From Gammaproteobacteria bacterium (GTDB lineage: Bacteria > Pseudomonadota > Gammaproteobacteria > Thiohalomonadales > Thiohalomonadaceae), in the NCBI GenBank assembly GCA_026196275.1, contig JAPHTQ010000058.1, positions 1 to 41,077 of the forward strand: DNA of 41,077 bases, written 5' to 3'. The notes below the pieces were generated by a model that saw only the letters and a list, made by a program, of their open reading frames with translations, searched no databases and was not told the origin of the DNA. Position 1 is the stretch's first letter. Every line of letters begins with the position of its first letter. Positions 26,311 through 33,477 of this stretch are shown piece by piece. A program made the position numbers and the translations under genes.

Positions 26311-26802
26311 CTAGCGACCGAACATGACACCGATGCCGAAGTGGAGGCGGGTGTCGCTCTTCTCGCCTTTGCCCCAGAGGTGCAGCTGTTCGGCCTGCAC
26401 CATCGGGTAGGTGTACTCGCTCTCGTCGACCTTTCCTTTGTTCGTGCCGCTAAAGCGGCCGAGTACGCTGACCAGTCGTCCCGGCGCATAATCCACCGTC
26501 TCCAGGTAACCCTCCTTGAGCAACAAAAAGCGGCCATAGGGGGCCTTGTCGGTCTGCGGGTAGTGATCGCTGTCGAGCGGATAGGCCAGGACCTCAAGAC
26601 GAGTCTGCTCCCTGAGGTTGGTGCTGTTGATGACCATCCCGCCCCAAAGGACCCGCTTGCCCTGCTGCAGCTGCGCTTCGCTGAGGGCCTGTTGCGGGGT
26701 CAGGCTGAGATCGACCTCCTCAGTGTTGAATCTGGCGCCGCCGGCGCAGGCGTTCAGCATCAGTACCGCAAACAGCGCCGGGAGAAGTCGTAGATAGCTC
26801 AT
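26311..26802 (-). CDS. Slp-family outer membrane lipoprotein (first paralogue)
   Basis: A 163-residue lipoprotein. The signal MSYLRLLPALFAVLMLNAC has lipidation at Cys19. The mature part has the Slp pattern: GKRVLWGGMVINSTNL near the start, TRLEVLAYPLD in the middle, and YTYPMVQAEQLHLW near the end. Slp is the carbon-starvation-induced lipoprotein of E. coli; its molecular role is not known. ATG at 26802 is chosen for the signal peptide; longer frames run into the neighbour gene. It lies 11 nt after the stop of the second Slp gene, so they form an operon of paralogues. Confidence 0.85.
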   Translation of the reverse strand: MSYLRLLPALFAVLMLNACAGGARFNTEEVDLSLTPQQALSEAQLQQGKRVLWGGMVINSTNLREQTRLEVLAYPLDSDHYPQTDKAPYGRFLLLKEGYLETVDYAPGRLVSVLGRFSGTNKGKVDESEYTYPMVQAEQLHLWGKGEKSDTRLHFGIGVMFGR

Positions 26803-26813
26803 AGTAATAGTGC

Positions 26814-27362
26814 TCAGTAGTAATAGGGGTAACGGTGCCAGGGATAGCCGGGATACCAGGGGTGCCACGGATACCAAGGGTCGTACATCCAGGGATCGTA
26901 GTATAAAGGGTCATCACGCTCCACCGGTTGTGGCCACAAATGGTACTCCCTGACCTTGACCACCGGGTAGCGGTAGCGCATCTGGTCCAGTTCCCGCTCC
27001 AGGCTGTCGCTGATGCGTCCGACTACAGTCAGACGGCGTCCGCTGGCGTAGATGGCCGGATCGAGGAAACCGTTGATATGGGCAATAAAGCGTCCGGGGC
27101 TGGTGTCGACCTGTTTGGGCTCACCATCGCGGTAAAGCTCACGGGCGACGATCTCCACCAGGGTCATGTCCTGGCGGTTATCCACCCGGTTGATGGTACC
27201 GCCCCAGCGCACCTCGGCACCAAGGTAGGCCTCAGCAGGGGCAAGGCGGACCTGAGTCAGGTCGGGCGCATCGGACGGTGCGGTGCGGACCTGTTCCGGC
27301 ACACTGCTGCAGCCGGCCAGGAGCAGGAGAAGCGTGAGCACAGAAGCGAGTTGATAAGGCAT
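26814..27362 (-). CDS. Slp-family outer membrane lipoprotein with aromatic C-terminal tail
   Basis: A 182-residue lipoprotein whose signal ends LLAGC, with lipidation at Cys18. The core matches its neighbour: AEVRWGGTINRVDN, TLVEIVARELY, YRYPVVKVREYHLW. It carries an added tail of about 30 residues built only of Tyr, Trp, Pro, His, Asp and Gly (DPWMYDPWYPWHPWYPGYP and on to YPYYY). The tail is absent from the first paralogue. Such a low-complexity aromatic tail could interact with other envelope components; this is a guess. ATG at 27362. The 241 nt upstream to the YdcH-like gene hold promoters for both directions but no gene. Confidence 0.85.
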   Translation of the reverse strand: MPYQLASVLTLLLLLAGCSSVPEQVRTAPSDAPDLTQVRLAPAEAYLGAEVRWGGTINRVDNRQDMTLVEIVARELYRDGEPKQVDTSPGRFIAHINGFLDPAIYASGRRLTVVGRISDSLERELDQMRYRYPVVKVREYHLWPQPVERDDPLYYDPWMYDPWYPWHPWYPGYPWHRYPYYY

Positions 27363-27484
27363 GGTTCCGGCATCCTTGATATTCGGCGGTTGCTGAGCGC
27401 CGCAAGCGGCAGCTCCGTCAGTTGTTTAGTCCGCGAATGCGGCAGCGGGTTCCAAGCGCTGTCTGACACAAGCGCTCACAGTGT

Positions 27485-27525
27485 CTTATCCATAAGTTTA
27501 GCTGGTCGTGCCGAACAGGGCACGA
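27485..27525. promoter_or_regulatory. Palindrome and hairpin between slp pair and YdcH-like gene
   Basis: CTTATCCATAAG (27485-27496) is a perfect palindrome about a CC centre. Ten nt later TCGTGCC-GAACA-GGGCACGA (27506-27525) forms a strong stem without a T tract. The palindrome could be an operator for the divergent genes. Neither matches a site I can name. Confidence 0.3.
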
Positions 27526-27603
27526 GAGTTCACGGTGAGAGGCGGTTTTGTGGTATTTTTGGGCTTCTTTTCTGAATCGATACCCCGGCATGGGCGGGCC
27601 TCT

Positions 27604-27810
27604 ATGGATAACGATGAGCTGATTGAAATGCACCAGCAGCTGGAAGCGCTGCAGCTGGAGCACCGCGACCTCGATGCGGCGATCAATGCCCTGCAGGAAA
27701 ACCACTATCTGGACCAGTTGCAGATGTCGCGGATGAAGAAGCGCAAGCTGATGCTCAAGGATGCCATCGCCAGACTGGAGAGCAAGTTGATCCCTGATCT
27801 GAACGCCTGA
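27604..27810 (+). CDS. YdcH-family (DUF465) small protein
   Basis: A 68-residue, wholly helical protein. The family pattern is visible: EHRDLDAAINALQ followed by LQMSRMKKRKLMLKDAIARL, where the KKRKLxLKD core is characteristic. Family members are small cytoplasmic proteins of unknown function, likely a helical hairpin. ATG at 27604 starts MDNDELIEMHQQL; an in-frame start at 27508 would add a non-conserved stretch. A short palindrome GTGAGCATATACTCAC follows near 27816 and could end the message. Confidence 0.82.
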   Translation: MDNDELIEMHQQLEALQLEHRDLDAAINALQENHYLDQLQMSRMKKRKLMLKDAIARLESKLIPDLNA

Positions 27811-27940
27811 GCAGGGTGAGCATATACTCACACACATAATCTTCGGGCTAAAGAGTAAGACGAACTTGCCCTGGGCAGAGGTTGGGCAATAGTGCTGCTT
27901 TTTTGTCATAATCCCCACTCCCATCTGCCGGAAAATCGTT

Positions 27941-29134
27941 ATGGAACTTGCCCCGCTATATCTGCAGAAGAACGAAGAGCGCCGCCTGCGTAACGGCCAC
28001 ATCTGGGTCTACAGCAATGAGGTGGACAGTAACCGCTCGCCGCTGGGCCAGTTCGAGGCGGGGCAGCAGGTGTGTATCATCGCCAACGATGGCAAGCCGC
28101 TCGGCAACGGCTATGTGAACCCCCATTCGCTGATCGCAGCCCGCCTGATCAGCCGCTCGACCGCCCATCAGCTGGATCGATCGCTGCTAGTACACCGGCT
28201 GAACATCGCCCTGGCCCTGCGCGAGCGGTTGTTCGACAAGCCCTTCTACCGCCTGGTTTACGGCGAGAGCGACGGCCTGCCCGGGCTGGTGGTGGATCGT
28301 TTTGGCGATCTCCTGGTGGTGCAGCTCAACACCGCCGGTATGGAGGCGGTGAAGGCGGCGCTGGTCGAGGCGCTGGAGAAGGTGCTCAAGCCCGCCGCTA
28401 TCCTCTGGCGCAACGACAGCAGCATCCGTGCCCTGGAGGGGCTGGAGAGCTATGTAGAGGCGGCGCTGGGCGAGGTGCCGGAGAGTATCGAGATCGAGGA
28501 GAACGGTACCCGTTTCGAGGTGCCGCTGCTGGCCGGGCAGAAGACCGGCTGGTTCTACGACCACCGCAGCAACCGGGCACAACTGCAGCAGTTGGCGCAC
28601 GGCATGCGGGTGCTGGATGTGTTCAGCTATATCGGCGGCTGGGGCATCGAGGCGGCGGTGGCCGGTGCCAGTGAGGTGGTTTGTGTCGACAGCTCCTCCA
28701 AGGCGCTGGATCAGGTAGAAAGTAATGCGGAGCTTAATGGGGTCAAGGAGAGGGTGCAGAGCATCGAGGGCGATGCCTTCGAGGCGCTCAAAGCGCTTCG
28801 CGCCGAGCGCGAACGCTTCGATATCGTGGTGGTCGACCCGCCCGCCTTTATCAAGCGCAAGAAGGATGCGAAGAAGGGGATCGAGGCCTACCGCCGCATC
28901 AATCAGGCGGCGATGCAGCTACTCGGCAAGGATGGCATTCTCATCTCGGCCTCCTGCTCGTTCCACCTGCAGCGCGAGGTGCTGCGCGAGCAGCTGCATC
29001 AGGCATCGCGCCACCTGGACCGTTCGCTGCAGATCATCGGTCAGGGGCATCAGGGACCGGACCATCCGGTGCATCCGGCGATCCCCGAGACCGACTATAT
29101 CAAGTGCTTTACCGGACGTGTTGTCACACTGTAA
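27941..29134 (+). CDS. Class I SAM-dependent rRNA (cytosine-5) methyltransferase, RlmI-like
   Basis: A 397-residue enzyme with the RlmI plan: an N-terminal PUA domain (residues 1-75, KNEERRLRNGHIWVYSNEV), an EEHEE-type middle domain (YGESDGLPGLVVDRFGDLLV) and a Rossmann methyltransferase domain. SAM motif I is VLDVFSYIGGWG, motif IV VVVDPPAFIKRK, and the catalytic cysteine is likely in SASCSFH. E. coli RlmI methylates C1962 of 23S rRNA; position specificity here is inferred. Length equals RlmI (396). It is 25 nt before lgt and probably co-transcribed. Confidence 0.9.
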   Translation: MELAPLYLQKNEERRLRNGHIWVYSNEVDSNRSPLGQFEAGQQVCIIANDGKPLGNGYVNPHSLIAARLISRSTAHQLDRSLLVHRLNIALALRERLFDKPFYRLVYGESDGLPGLVVDRFGDLLVVQLNTAGMEAVKAALVEALEKVLKPAAILWRNDSSIRALEGLESYVEAALGEVPESIEIEENGTRFEVPLLAGQKTGWFYDHRSNRAQLQQLAHGMRVLDVFSYIGGWGIEAAVAGASEVVCVDSSSKALDQVESNAELNGVKERVQSIEGDAFEALKALRAERERFDIVVVDPPAFIKRKKDAKKGIEAYRRINQAAMQLLGKDGILISASCSFHLQREVLREQLHQASRHLDRSLQIIGQGHQGPDHPVHPAIPETDYIKCFTGRVVTL

Positions 29135-29158
29135 GAATCAGAAAGGTATACTGCCGTT

Positions 29159-29941
29159 ATGCTGAGCTACCCCGACATCGACCCCGTTGCTCTCAGTCTC
29201 GGTCCACTCACGATCCACTGGTACGGCATAATGTACCTCGTGGGCTTCGCCGGTGGCTGGTGGCTGGGGCGGCTTCGTGCCGCCAGGTCGGGCTCCGGCT
29301 GGAGCCCGGCGCAGATTGATGACATCGTCTTCTACGTCGCCCTCGGTGTGGTACTGGGTGGACGCTTTGGTTACACCTTTTTCTACAACCTGCCGGCCTT
29401 CCTCGATAACCCGTTGGTGCTGCTGAAAGTGTGGGAAGGGGGGATGTCGTTCCACGGCGGGCTACTCGGTGTACTGTTCGCCCTGTGGCTGTTCAACCGC
29501 AAGCACCGTCACGGTTTCTGGAATACCGTCGACTTTATTGCGCCGTTGGTCCCCATCGGCCTCGGTGCAGGACGCCTGGGCAACTTTATCAACGCCGAGT
29601 TGTGGGGCAAGGTCACCGATCTACCGTGGGCAATGGTCTTTCCCGGTGCCGGTCCCGAGCCGCGCCACCCCTCGATGCTCTACGAGTTCGTGCTGGAGGG
29701 GCCGCTGCTGTTCGCCATCCTCTGGTGGTTCTCCAGCAAGCCGCGGCCGACCCTGGCGGTCTCCGGGCTGTTTGCCCTCTGCTACGGGATCTTCCGCTTC
29801 CTGGTGGAGTTTGTGCGCACACCCGATGCCCACATCGGCTACCTCGCCTTCGACTGGGTGACCATGGGGCAGGTACTCTCCTTGCCGCTGATTGCCGTCG
29901 GCATCGGCTTTCTCGTCTATGCCTATCGCAATAAGTCGTAA
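29159..29941 (+). CDS. lgt: Prolipoprotein diacylglyceryl transferase
   Basis: A 260-residue inner-membrane enzyme with seven hydrophobic helices. It adds a diacylglyceryl group to the lipobox cysteine of prolipoproteins, the first step of lipoprotein maturation, so it serves BamC and the Slp proteins of this window. Signature stretches are SFHGGLLG and the Lgt motif [15 protein letters not shown], followed by PRHPSMLYE. No thyA follows directly as in E. coli (lgt-thyA): here GST and the IscB element lie between lgt and thyA, both leftward. Confidence 0.96.
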   Translation: MLSYPDIDPVALSLGPLTIHWYGIMYLVGFAGGWWLGRLRAARSGSGWSPAQIDDIVFYVALGVVLGGRFGYTFFYNLPAFLDNPLVLLKVWEGGMSFHGGLLGVLFALWLFNRKHRHGFWNTVDFIAPLVPIGLGAGRLGNFINAELWGKVTDLPWAMVFPGAGPEPRHPSMLYEFVLEGPLLFAILWWFSSKPRPTLAVSGLFALCYGIFRFLVEFVRTPDAHIGYLAFDWVTMGQVLSLPLIAVGIGFLVYAYRNKS

Positions 29942-29944
29942 GAA

Positions 29945-30142
29945 CTCACCGCAAAGGCGCAGAGGACGCAAAGTGGTTTCTGCTGTCATGCAGGAGCGGC
30001 TTCCAGCCGCGATTGCTCTGGGCATCGTGCCTGGGAAGTACTCCTCTGCAACAGTCACAACACTCTTTGCGCACTTTGCGCCTTCGCCTACATGGAAGTA
30101 GGCGAGGAGCGAGAGCAGGACGCGGTAAGCTTTGCGGTGGAT
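29945..30142. repeat. Intergenic palindromic repeat, copy 5 (lgt-GST, convergent)
   Basis: The left arm is CTCACCGCAAAGGCGCAGAG with GACGCAAAG. The right arm (30062-30142) carries the hairpin CGCCTACATGGAAGTAGGCG and ends GCTTTGCGGTGGAT just before the GST stop. The right arm is almost identical, inverted, to 19725-19803. The roughly 90 nt between arms hold nothing recognisable. Confidence 0.75.
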
Positions 30143-30741
30143 CATTCTTTTTCTAACCCCGGCATGGAGATATAGCCGGGGAGGGCTTCGATGCGGGCCA
30201 TCCAGTCGCGGATCGGCGGGTAGGGGTCGAGCGGCACGCCGCCCTCCGGCAGCAGCGCCACGTAGGGGTAGCAGGCGATGTCGGCGATGGTCGGTTTCTC
30301 CGCTGCGAGCCAGTGGTGCTCCTCCAGCCGGTGTTCCAGCAGGGCCAGACCAGACTCGGCGTGCATCTGGGCGCGGGTCAGATCACCCGCCACCCCCAGC
30401 TTTTTGATCCGCCGCGCCTGCGCCGCGCCGTATTGCAGTTCATCGGCGGCCACCGCCAGCCACTCTATCACCCGTGCGCACGCCAGCGGACCATCCGGCA
30501 GCCACTGCGGCCCGTAGCGCCGCGCCAGATAGGTGAGGATCGCCATCGAATCGGCGATACGTTCACCCTGATCCTCCAGTACCGGGATCTGGCCGCGCGG
30601 GGAGATCGCATGGAAGGCCGGAGTTCGGGTCTCGCCGTTGAGCGAATCGATGAAAACCGTCTCATACTCCTTGCCGAGCAGCGCCAGCAGCAGTCGTACC
30701 TTGTAGCAGTTTCCGGAGATGGGGTTGTCGTACAGCTTCAT
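30142..30741 (-). CDS. Glutathione S-transferase family protein
   Basis: A 199-residue two-domain GST. The thioredoxin-like domain starts KLYDNPISGNCYKVRLLLALLG, with Ser/Asn/Cys near the glutathione thiol; the glutathione gamma-Glu motif is GERIADSMAILTYLARRYG. The helical domain ends KPTIADIACYPYVAL, with the N-capping Asp conserved. The substrate is not known. The coding frame is intact. The ATG begins the motif ATGA, and the 54 nt before it belong to the right end of the IscB element: no purine-rich ribosome site lies in the last 16 nt. A good AAGGAG site is found on the far side of the element. Translation is therefore probably weakened in the present arrangement. Confidence 0.9.
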   Translation of the reverse strand: MKLYDNPISGNCYKVRLLLALLGKEYETVFIDSLNGETRTPAFHAISPRGQIPVLEDQGERIADSMAILTYLARRYGPQWLPDGPLACARVIEWLAVAADELQYGAAQARRIKKLGVAGDLTRAQMHAESGLALLEHRLEEHHWLAAEKPTIADIACYPYVALLPEGGVPLDPYPPIRDWMARIEALPGYISMPGLEKE

Positions 30742-30758
30742 CAGTTTTGCGCGAGAAA

Positions 30759-30778
30759 CCCCGCCGTTCAGGGTGGGG
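30759..30778 (-). repeat. Right-end hairpin of the IscB element
   Basis: On the leftward strand, CCCCACCC-TGAAC-GGCGGGG forms a stem of about 7 bp, 17 nt before the proposed element end. It shares CCCCACCCT with the hairpin at 32426-32443 near the left end. It is the expected position for transposase recognition in IS200/IS605-type elements and might also stop transcription from iscB, though no T tract follows. Confidence 0.6.
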
Positions 30779-30795
30779 AGGGATTGCGCCCGCCA

Positions 30796-32166
30796 TCAGG
30801 CGGCCTGGGTTCTCGCTTCCTCCTTTTTGGTTGCCGCTATCTTTGGTTGAACGGAATAGCCATAGCCGTCGGCACGCTGAATCAGGCGGCAATGGCGGTG
30901 GCTGATCCCTTGAATGACGCCTGCCTGTGTCTGAATGTTGAAACTGCCGCTGGCGCGGACGGCGATCCGACCGGTGTACGTACCGATTTTCTTTCCGCTC
31001 GGCACCACCGCCCGGACGTGATCGCCGGTCTGAAAGCCCTGCACCTGCTTGCTTCGCGCCAGGTAACCACGGGGAAACCCGTGGCGTGTCAACCAGGTGC
31101 GTTGGTAACTGCCTCGCCCCGCTGCCTTGATGGAGAGCACCGGACGCTCCCAGCCCTCGACATTATTCACTTCGCCGACACAGGCCGCGTCCAGGGCGTG
31201 GTCCTTGGGGATCCCCAGACGCTGACGATTCCACTTCGTTCGCCCGCCGGTGCCGGCCTCCACCGGCAACGTCGTTGCCGTGAGGGCCCGGAACAGTGCC
31301 CAGCGGGTACTGTTCACGGCGGCCGCATCCTTCAGGCTCGGGCGCTGGCCGGCGTGGATGCGTTCGGCGCTGGCGACCCGTGTTCTATCCAGCTTCTTCC
31401 TGGAGCCGCCCAGGGCCTGCGCCCACTCCCCGGCGGAACGGTTGTTTTTCACCTGGTTGCAATCCCGGCAGGCGACCACCAGGTTGCCGATGCGGTTGCT
31501 GCCACCCCGGCTTCGGGGCAGGACATGCTCCAGCTCCAGCACCGGATCGCCGGACAACCCGGCACAGTAGGCGCATTGGTGTTGGTGCCGATGCAGGAGG
31601 TATTCCCGAACCTCGGTACCGAACAGGGTGCCTCGTTGGTACTCGATACCGCTGATCCCCGTGTTTTCCATCTGCTGCATGTCGAACCGCACCAGCTCCT
31701 GGCTGATCGCCGTGACCGGCGCCCGGCGCCGTAGCCGATCCACCCAGGCCATGGTGGTATCGACCCGGTGTTGCAGGCTGGGGGCGAGCCAGCCCTTTGA
31801 CCGGGTACGGTTCTCAAAACGCGGTGCGCGGTGACGCAGCTGGCCCCGGCGGCGACGCCGAAACGCACGCCGCTGCGCCAGTCGATCCCGGATAACCTGC
31901 CCCCGGTGGGCGATTTGACCAAACCACAGCACATGAGTGGTGCCATCGGTACCCTCACGCATCAACGCCACGCCAGTGGTGCGGCTGCCCGGGTCGAGTT
32001 TGAGTCGCACCGGCTGGGTGTCGCCACCCACCCTATCCTTTAACCGGATAGTGAACGGATGAACCCGCACCACCACCGCCCGGTCACGCTCCAACAGCAG
32101 CCGTGCCCGCTTTTCCGAGCACGGCATCAACGGTTGTTTGTGCTTGTCCAATACGAATACGGCCAT
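30796..32166 (-). CDS. iscB: IscB RNA-guided nuclease
   Basis: A 456-residue IscB, the family from which Cas9 descends. The N-terminal PLMP domain has PLMP at 12-15. RuvC-I is LKLDPGSRTTG with Asp58. An arginine-rich bridge helix follows (RDRLAQRRAFRRRRRGQLRH, about 93-112). RuvC-II is ISQELVRFD with Glu157. The HNH domain has zinc-type cysteines CAYC (198-201) and CRDC (233-236), with catalytic His214 in LELEHVLPRSRGG and Asn228 and Asn237. RuvC-III is KDHALDAACVG with His323 and Asp326. A C-terminal RNA/target-interacting domain runs from about 345 to the end. All catalytic residues are present, so it should cut both strands. ATG at 32166 has GGAG 7 nt upstream and gives MAVFVLDKHKQPLMP; an ATG 39 nt earlier is less likely. 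Confidence 0.95.
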   Translation of the reverse strand: MAVFVLDKHKQPLMPCSEKRARLLLERDRAVVVRVHPFTIRLKDRVGGDTQPVRLKLDPGSRTTGVALMREGTDGTTHVLWFGQIAHRGQVIRDRLAQRRAFRRRRRGQLRHRAPRFENRTRSKGWLAPSLQHRVDTTMAWVDRLRRRAPVTAISQELVRFDMQQMENTGISGIEYQRGTLFGTEVREYLLHRHQHQCAYCAGLSGDPVLELEHVLPRSRGGSNRIGNLVVACRDCNQVKNNRSAGEWAQALGGSRKKLDRTRVASAERIHAGQRPSLKDAAAVNSTRWALFRALTATTLPVEAGTGGRTKWNRQRLGIPKDHALDAACVGEVNNVEGWERPVLSIKAAGRGSYQRTWLTRHGFPRGYLARSKQVQGFQTGDHVRAVVPSGKKIGTYTGRIAVRASGSFNIQTQAGVIQGISHRHCRLIQRADGYGYSVQPKIAATKKEEARTQAA

Positions 32167-32169
32167 GGC

Positions 32170-32467
32170 GGATCTCCGAATTACTGCCCTTACGGGCCTT
32201 GTCACGCGGGGCTTGTGCCCCCTCTCCCCTCGGGAATGTCACGAACCGGCTCCTGCCTTGGGGCAGCGGTGGAAACCTTCGGCGCTTTACCTTTCGCCAG
32301 CATGATCTCCATCTTCCAGAGCCCGGGACTGAGGAAGCATCCCGGAGTGGGTCTTGACGACCTGTTCGTAACGTAGCGGGTTGGTTACCGCTCTCCCTGG
32401 TCAACCCAGCTTGCTTCTACAAGCTCCGCCCTTTAGGGTGGGGTAGTTGACTCTGGCTCCTTGCCTG
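32170..32467 (-). ncRNA. Omega RNA (HEARO) with 5' guide
   Basis: Directly upstream of iscB lies a GC-rich region with nested helices, as in HEARO RNAs. GTCAAC (32446-32451) pairs with GTTGAC (32400-32405). Inside are a hairpin around CCCTAAAGGG and the stem-loop AGCTTG-TAGAAG-CAAGCT (32408-32425). Further on come CCGGGA/TCCCGG (32322-32346), GGCG/CGCC near 32290, and GCCCGTAAGGGC close to the iscB start. Family guides are about 16 nt at the 5' end; here that would be CAGGCAAGGAGCCAGA (32452-32467), which lies outside the element. Exact 5' and 3' ends are not determined. Confidence 0.85.
32457..32462 (-). promoter_or_regulatory. Orphaned ribosome binding site of the GST gene
   Basis: AAGGAG on the leftward strand lies 5-6 nt outside the proposed element end. 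No start codon follows at a usable distance. If the element is removed, it lies 5 nt before the ATG of the GST gene, which now lacks such a site. Confidence 0.6.
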
Positions 32468-32485
32468 TGGCGGTGCCCTGTTCCA

Positions 32486-32491
32486 AGTATA
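32486..32491 (-). promoter_or_regulatory. -10 box for the omega RNA, probably the original GST promoter
   Basis: TATACT on the leftward strand lies within an AT-rich patch (TTTAAATGGCTATATACT). A start about 7 nt on, near 32479, would begin a transcript with about 28 nt before the element, enough to include the guide. No good -35 is visible. If correct, a chromosomal promoter outside the element drives the RNA. Confidence 0.5.
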
Positions 32492-32519
32492 TAGCCATTT
32501 AAACAAAAGGCCGGGTGAG

Positions 32520-32525
32520 TATAAT
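32520..32525 (+). promoter_or_regulatory. -10 box for thyA
   Basis: TATAAT, a perfect -10, lies 38 nt before the thyA ATG. The -35 region (ATTTAA at 17-bp spacing) is poor. It faces the leftward TATACT 28 nt away, so the thyA and omega RNA promoters are divergent and overlap in their upstream parts. Confidence 0.5.
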
Positions 32526-32563
32526 GGTGCAACGGTCAGGCAGCCAATAACAAGAGGGGAGTC

Positions 32564-33442
32564 ATGCGCCAGTATCTGGAGTTGATGCAGCACGTCCTGA
32601 ATAACGGGGTTACAAAGGAGGACCGTACCGGCACCGGTACCCGCAGCGTGTTCGGTTATCAGATGCGCTTTGACCTTGCCGAGGGCTTCCCGCTACTGAC
32701 CACCAAGAAGGTCTTTCTACGCGGTATTATCCATGAGCTGCTCTGGTTCCTTGCCGGTGATACCAATATCAAGTACCTGGTCGATAACAAGGTGGGGATC
32801 TGGAACGAGTGGCCGCACGCCAACTACGTCAAGCAGACCGGCGAGGCGCTTCCCCTGGAGGCCTTCGTCGAGCGCATTCGCGAAGATGATGAATTTGCTG
32901 AAAAGTGGGGTGGTATCGGCCCCGGTTATGGCCACCAGTGGCGCTCCTGGCCGACGCCGGATGGGAGGCAGATCGACCAAATCTCTCAGGTTGTGGAGCA
33001 GATCAAAAACAATCCCGACTCACGCAGGTTGCTGGTTTCCGCCTGGAACGTGGCCGAAGTGGAGAACATGGCACTGCCTCCCTGTCACACCCTGTTCCAG
33101 TTCTATGTCGCTGATGGCAGACTCTCCTGCCAGCTCTACCAGCGCTCGGCGGATATCTTTCTTGGGGTGCCGTTCAATATCGCCTCCTATGCATTGCTGA
33201 CGATGATGGTTGCCCAGGTCTGCGACCTCCAACCGGGGGATTTTGTGCATACCCTGGGCGATGCTCACCTCTACGCCAACCACCTGGAGCAGACCCGCGA
33301 GCAGCTTTCGCGCAAGCCCTTCCCGCTGCCGCGGATGAAGCTCAATCCGGCGGTGGAGGATCTGTTTGCCTTCACCATCGATGACTTCGAGTTGCAGAAC
33401 TATCAGTGCCACCCGCCGATCAAGGCACCGGTGGCGATATGA
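32564..33442 (+). CDS. thyA: Thymidylate synthase
   Basis: A 292-residue enzyme that methylates dUMP to dTMP with methylenetetrahydrofolate. The catalytic nucleophile is Cys174 in [12 protein letters not shown]. Other conserved parts are the N-terminal [11 protein letters not shown], the dUMP-binding [18 protein letters not shown] and the C-terminus ending PIKAPVAI. It is longer than the 264-residue E. coli enzyme owing to an insertion around residues 88-118 seen in other ThyA proteins. AGAGGGGAG precedes the ATG. folA follows, so synthase and the reductase that regenerates its cofactor are paired. Confidence 0.97.
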   Translation: MRQYLELMQHVLNNGVTKEDRTGTGTRSVFGYQMRFDLAEGFPLLTTKKVFLRGIIHELLWFLAGDTNIKYLVDNKVGIWNEWPHANYVKQTGEALPLEAFVERIREDDEFAEKWGGIGPGYGHQWRSWPTPDGRQIDQISQVVEQIKNNPDSRRLLVSAWNVAEVENMALPPCHTLFQFYVADGRLSCQLYQRSADIFLGVPFNIASYALLTMMVAQVCDLQPGDFVHTLGDAHLYANHLEQTREQLSRKPFPLPRMKLNPAVEDLFAFTIDDFELQNYQCHPPIKAPVAI

Positions 33443-33477
33443 GTGGCGAGACAGTCGACAAACCGCGTGGAGTCACC

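Larger units (their letters stand above)
30742..32451 (-). mobile_element. IscB element (IS200/IS605-related, no tnpA) with omega RNA
   Basis: A proposed unit of about 1,710 bp read leftward. At its upstream end the omega RNA begins GTCAACTACCCCACCC. At its downstream end, after the iscB stop, comes the hairpin CCCCACCCTGAACGGCGGGG. The stretch CCCCACCCT is common to both ends, like the subterminal palindromes of IS200/IS605 elements. No Y1 transposase gene is inside or nearby, so movement would need a transposase supplied elsewhere. Ends are inferred to within a few bases: joining the flanks restores a ribosome site next to the GST start codon. No target duplication is expected for this class. 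Confidence 0.75.

Noticed and set aside
30313-31734. A 473-residue rightward open frame across GST and iscB.
   Set aside because: It is antisense to two genes with clear catalytic motifs and has no ribosome site or family signature.
32167-32480. CRISPR repeat or tracrRNA near the Cas9-like gene.
   Set aside because: No spaced direct repeats are present; the helices fit the omega RNA of IscB systems instead.
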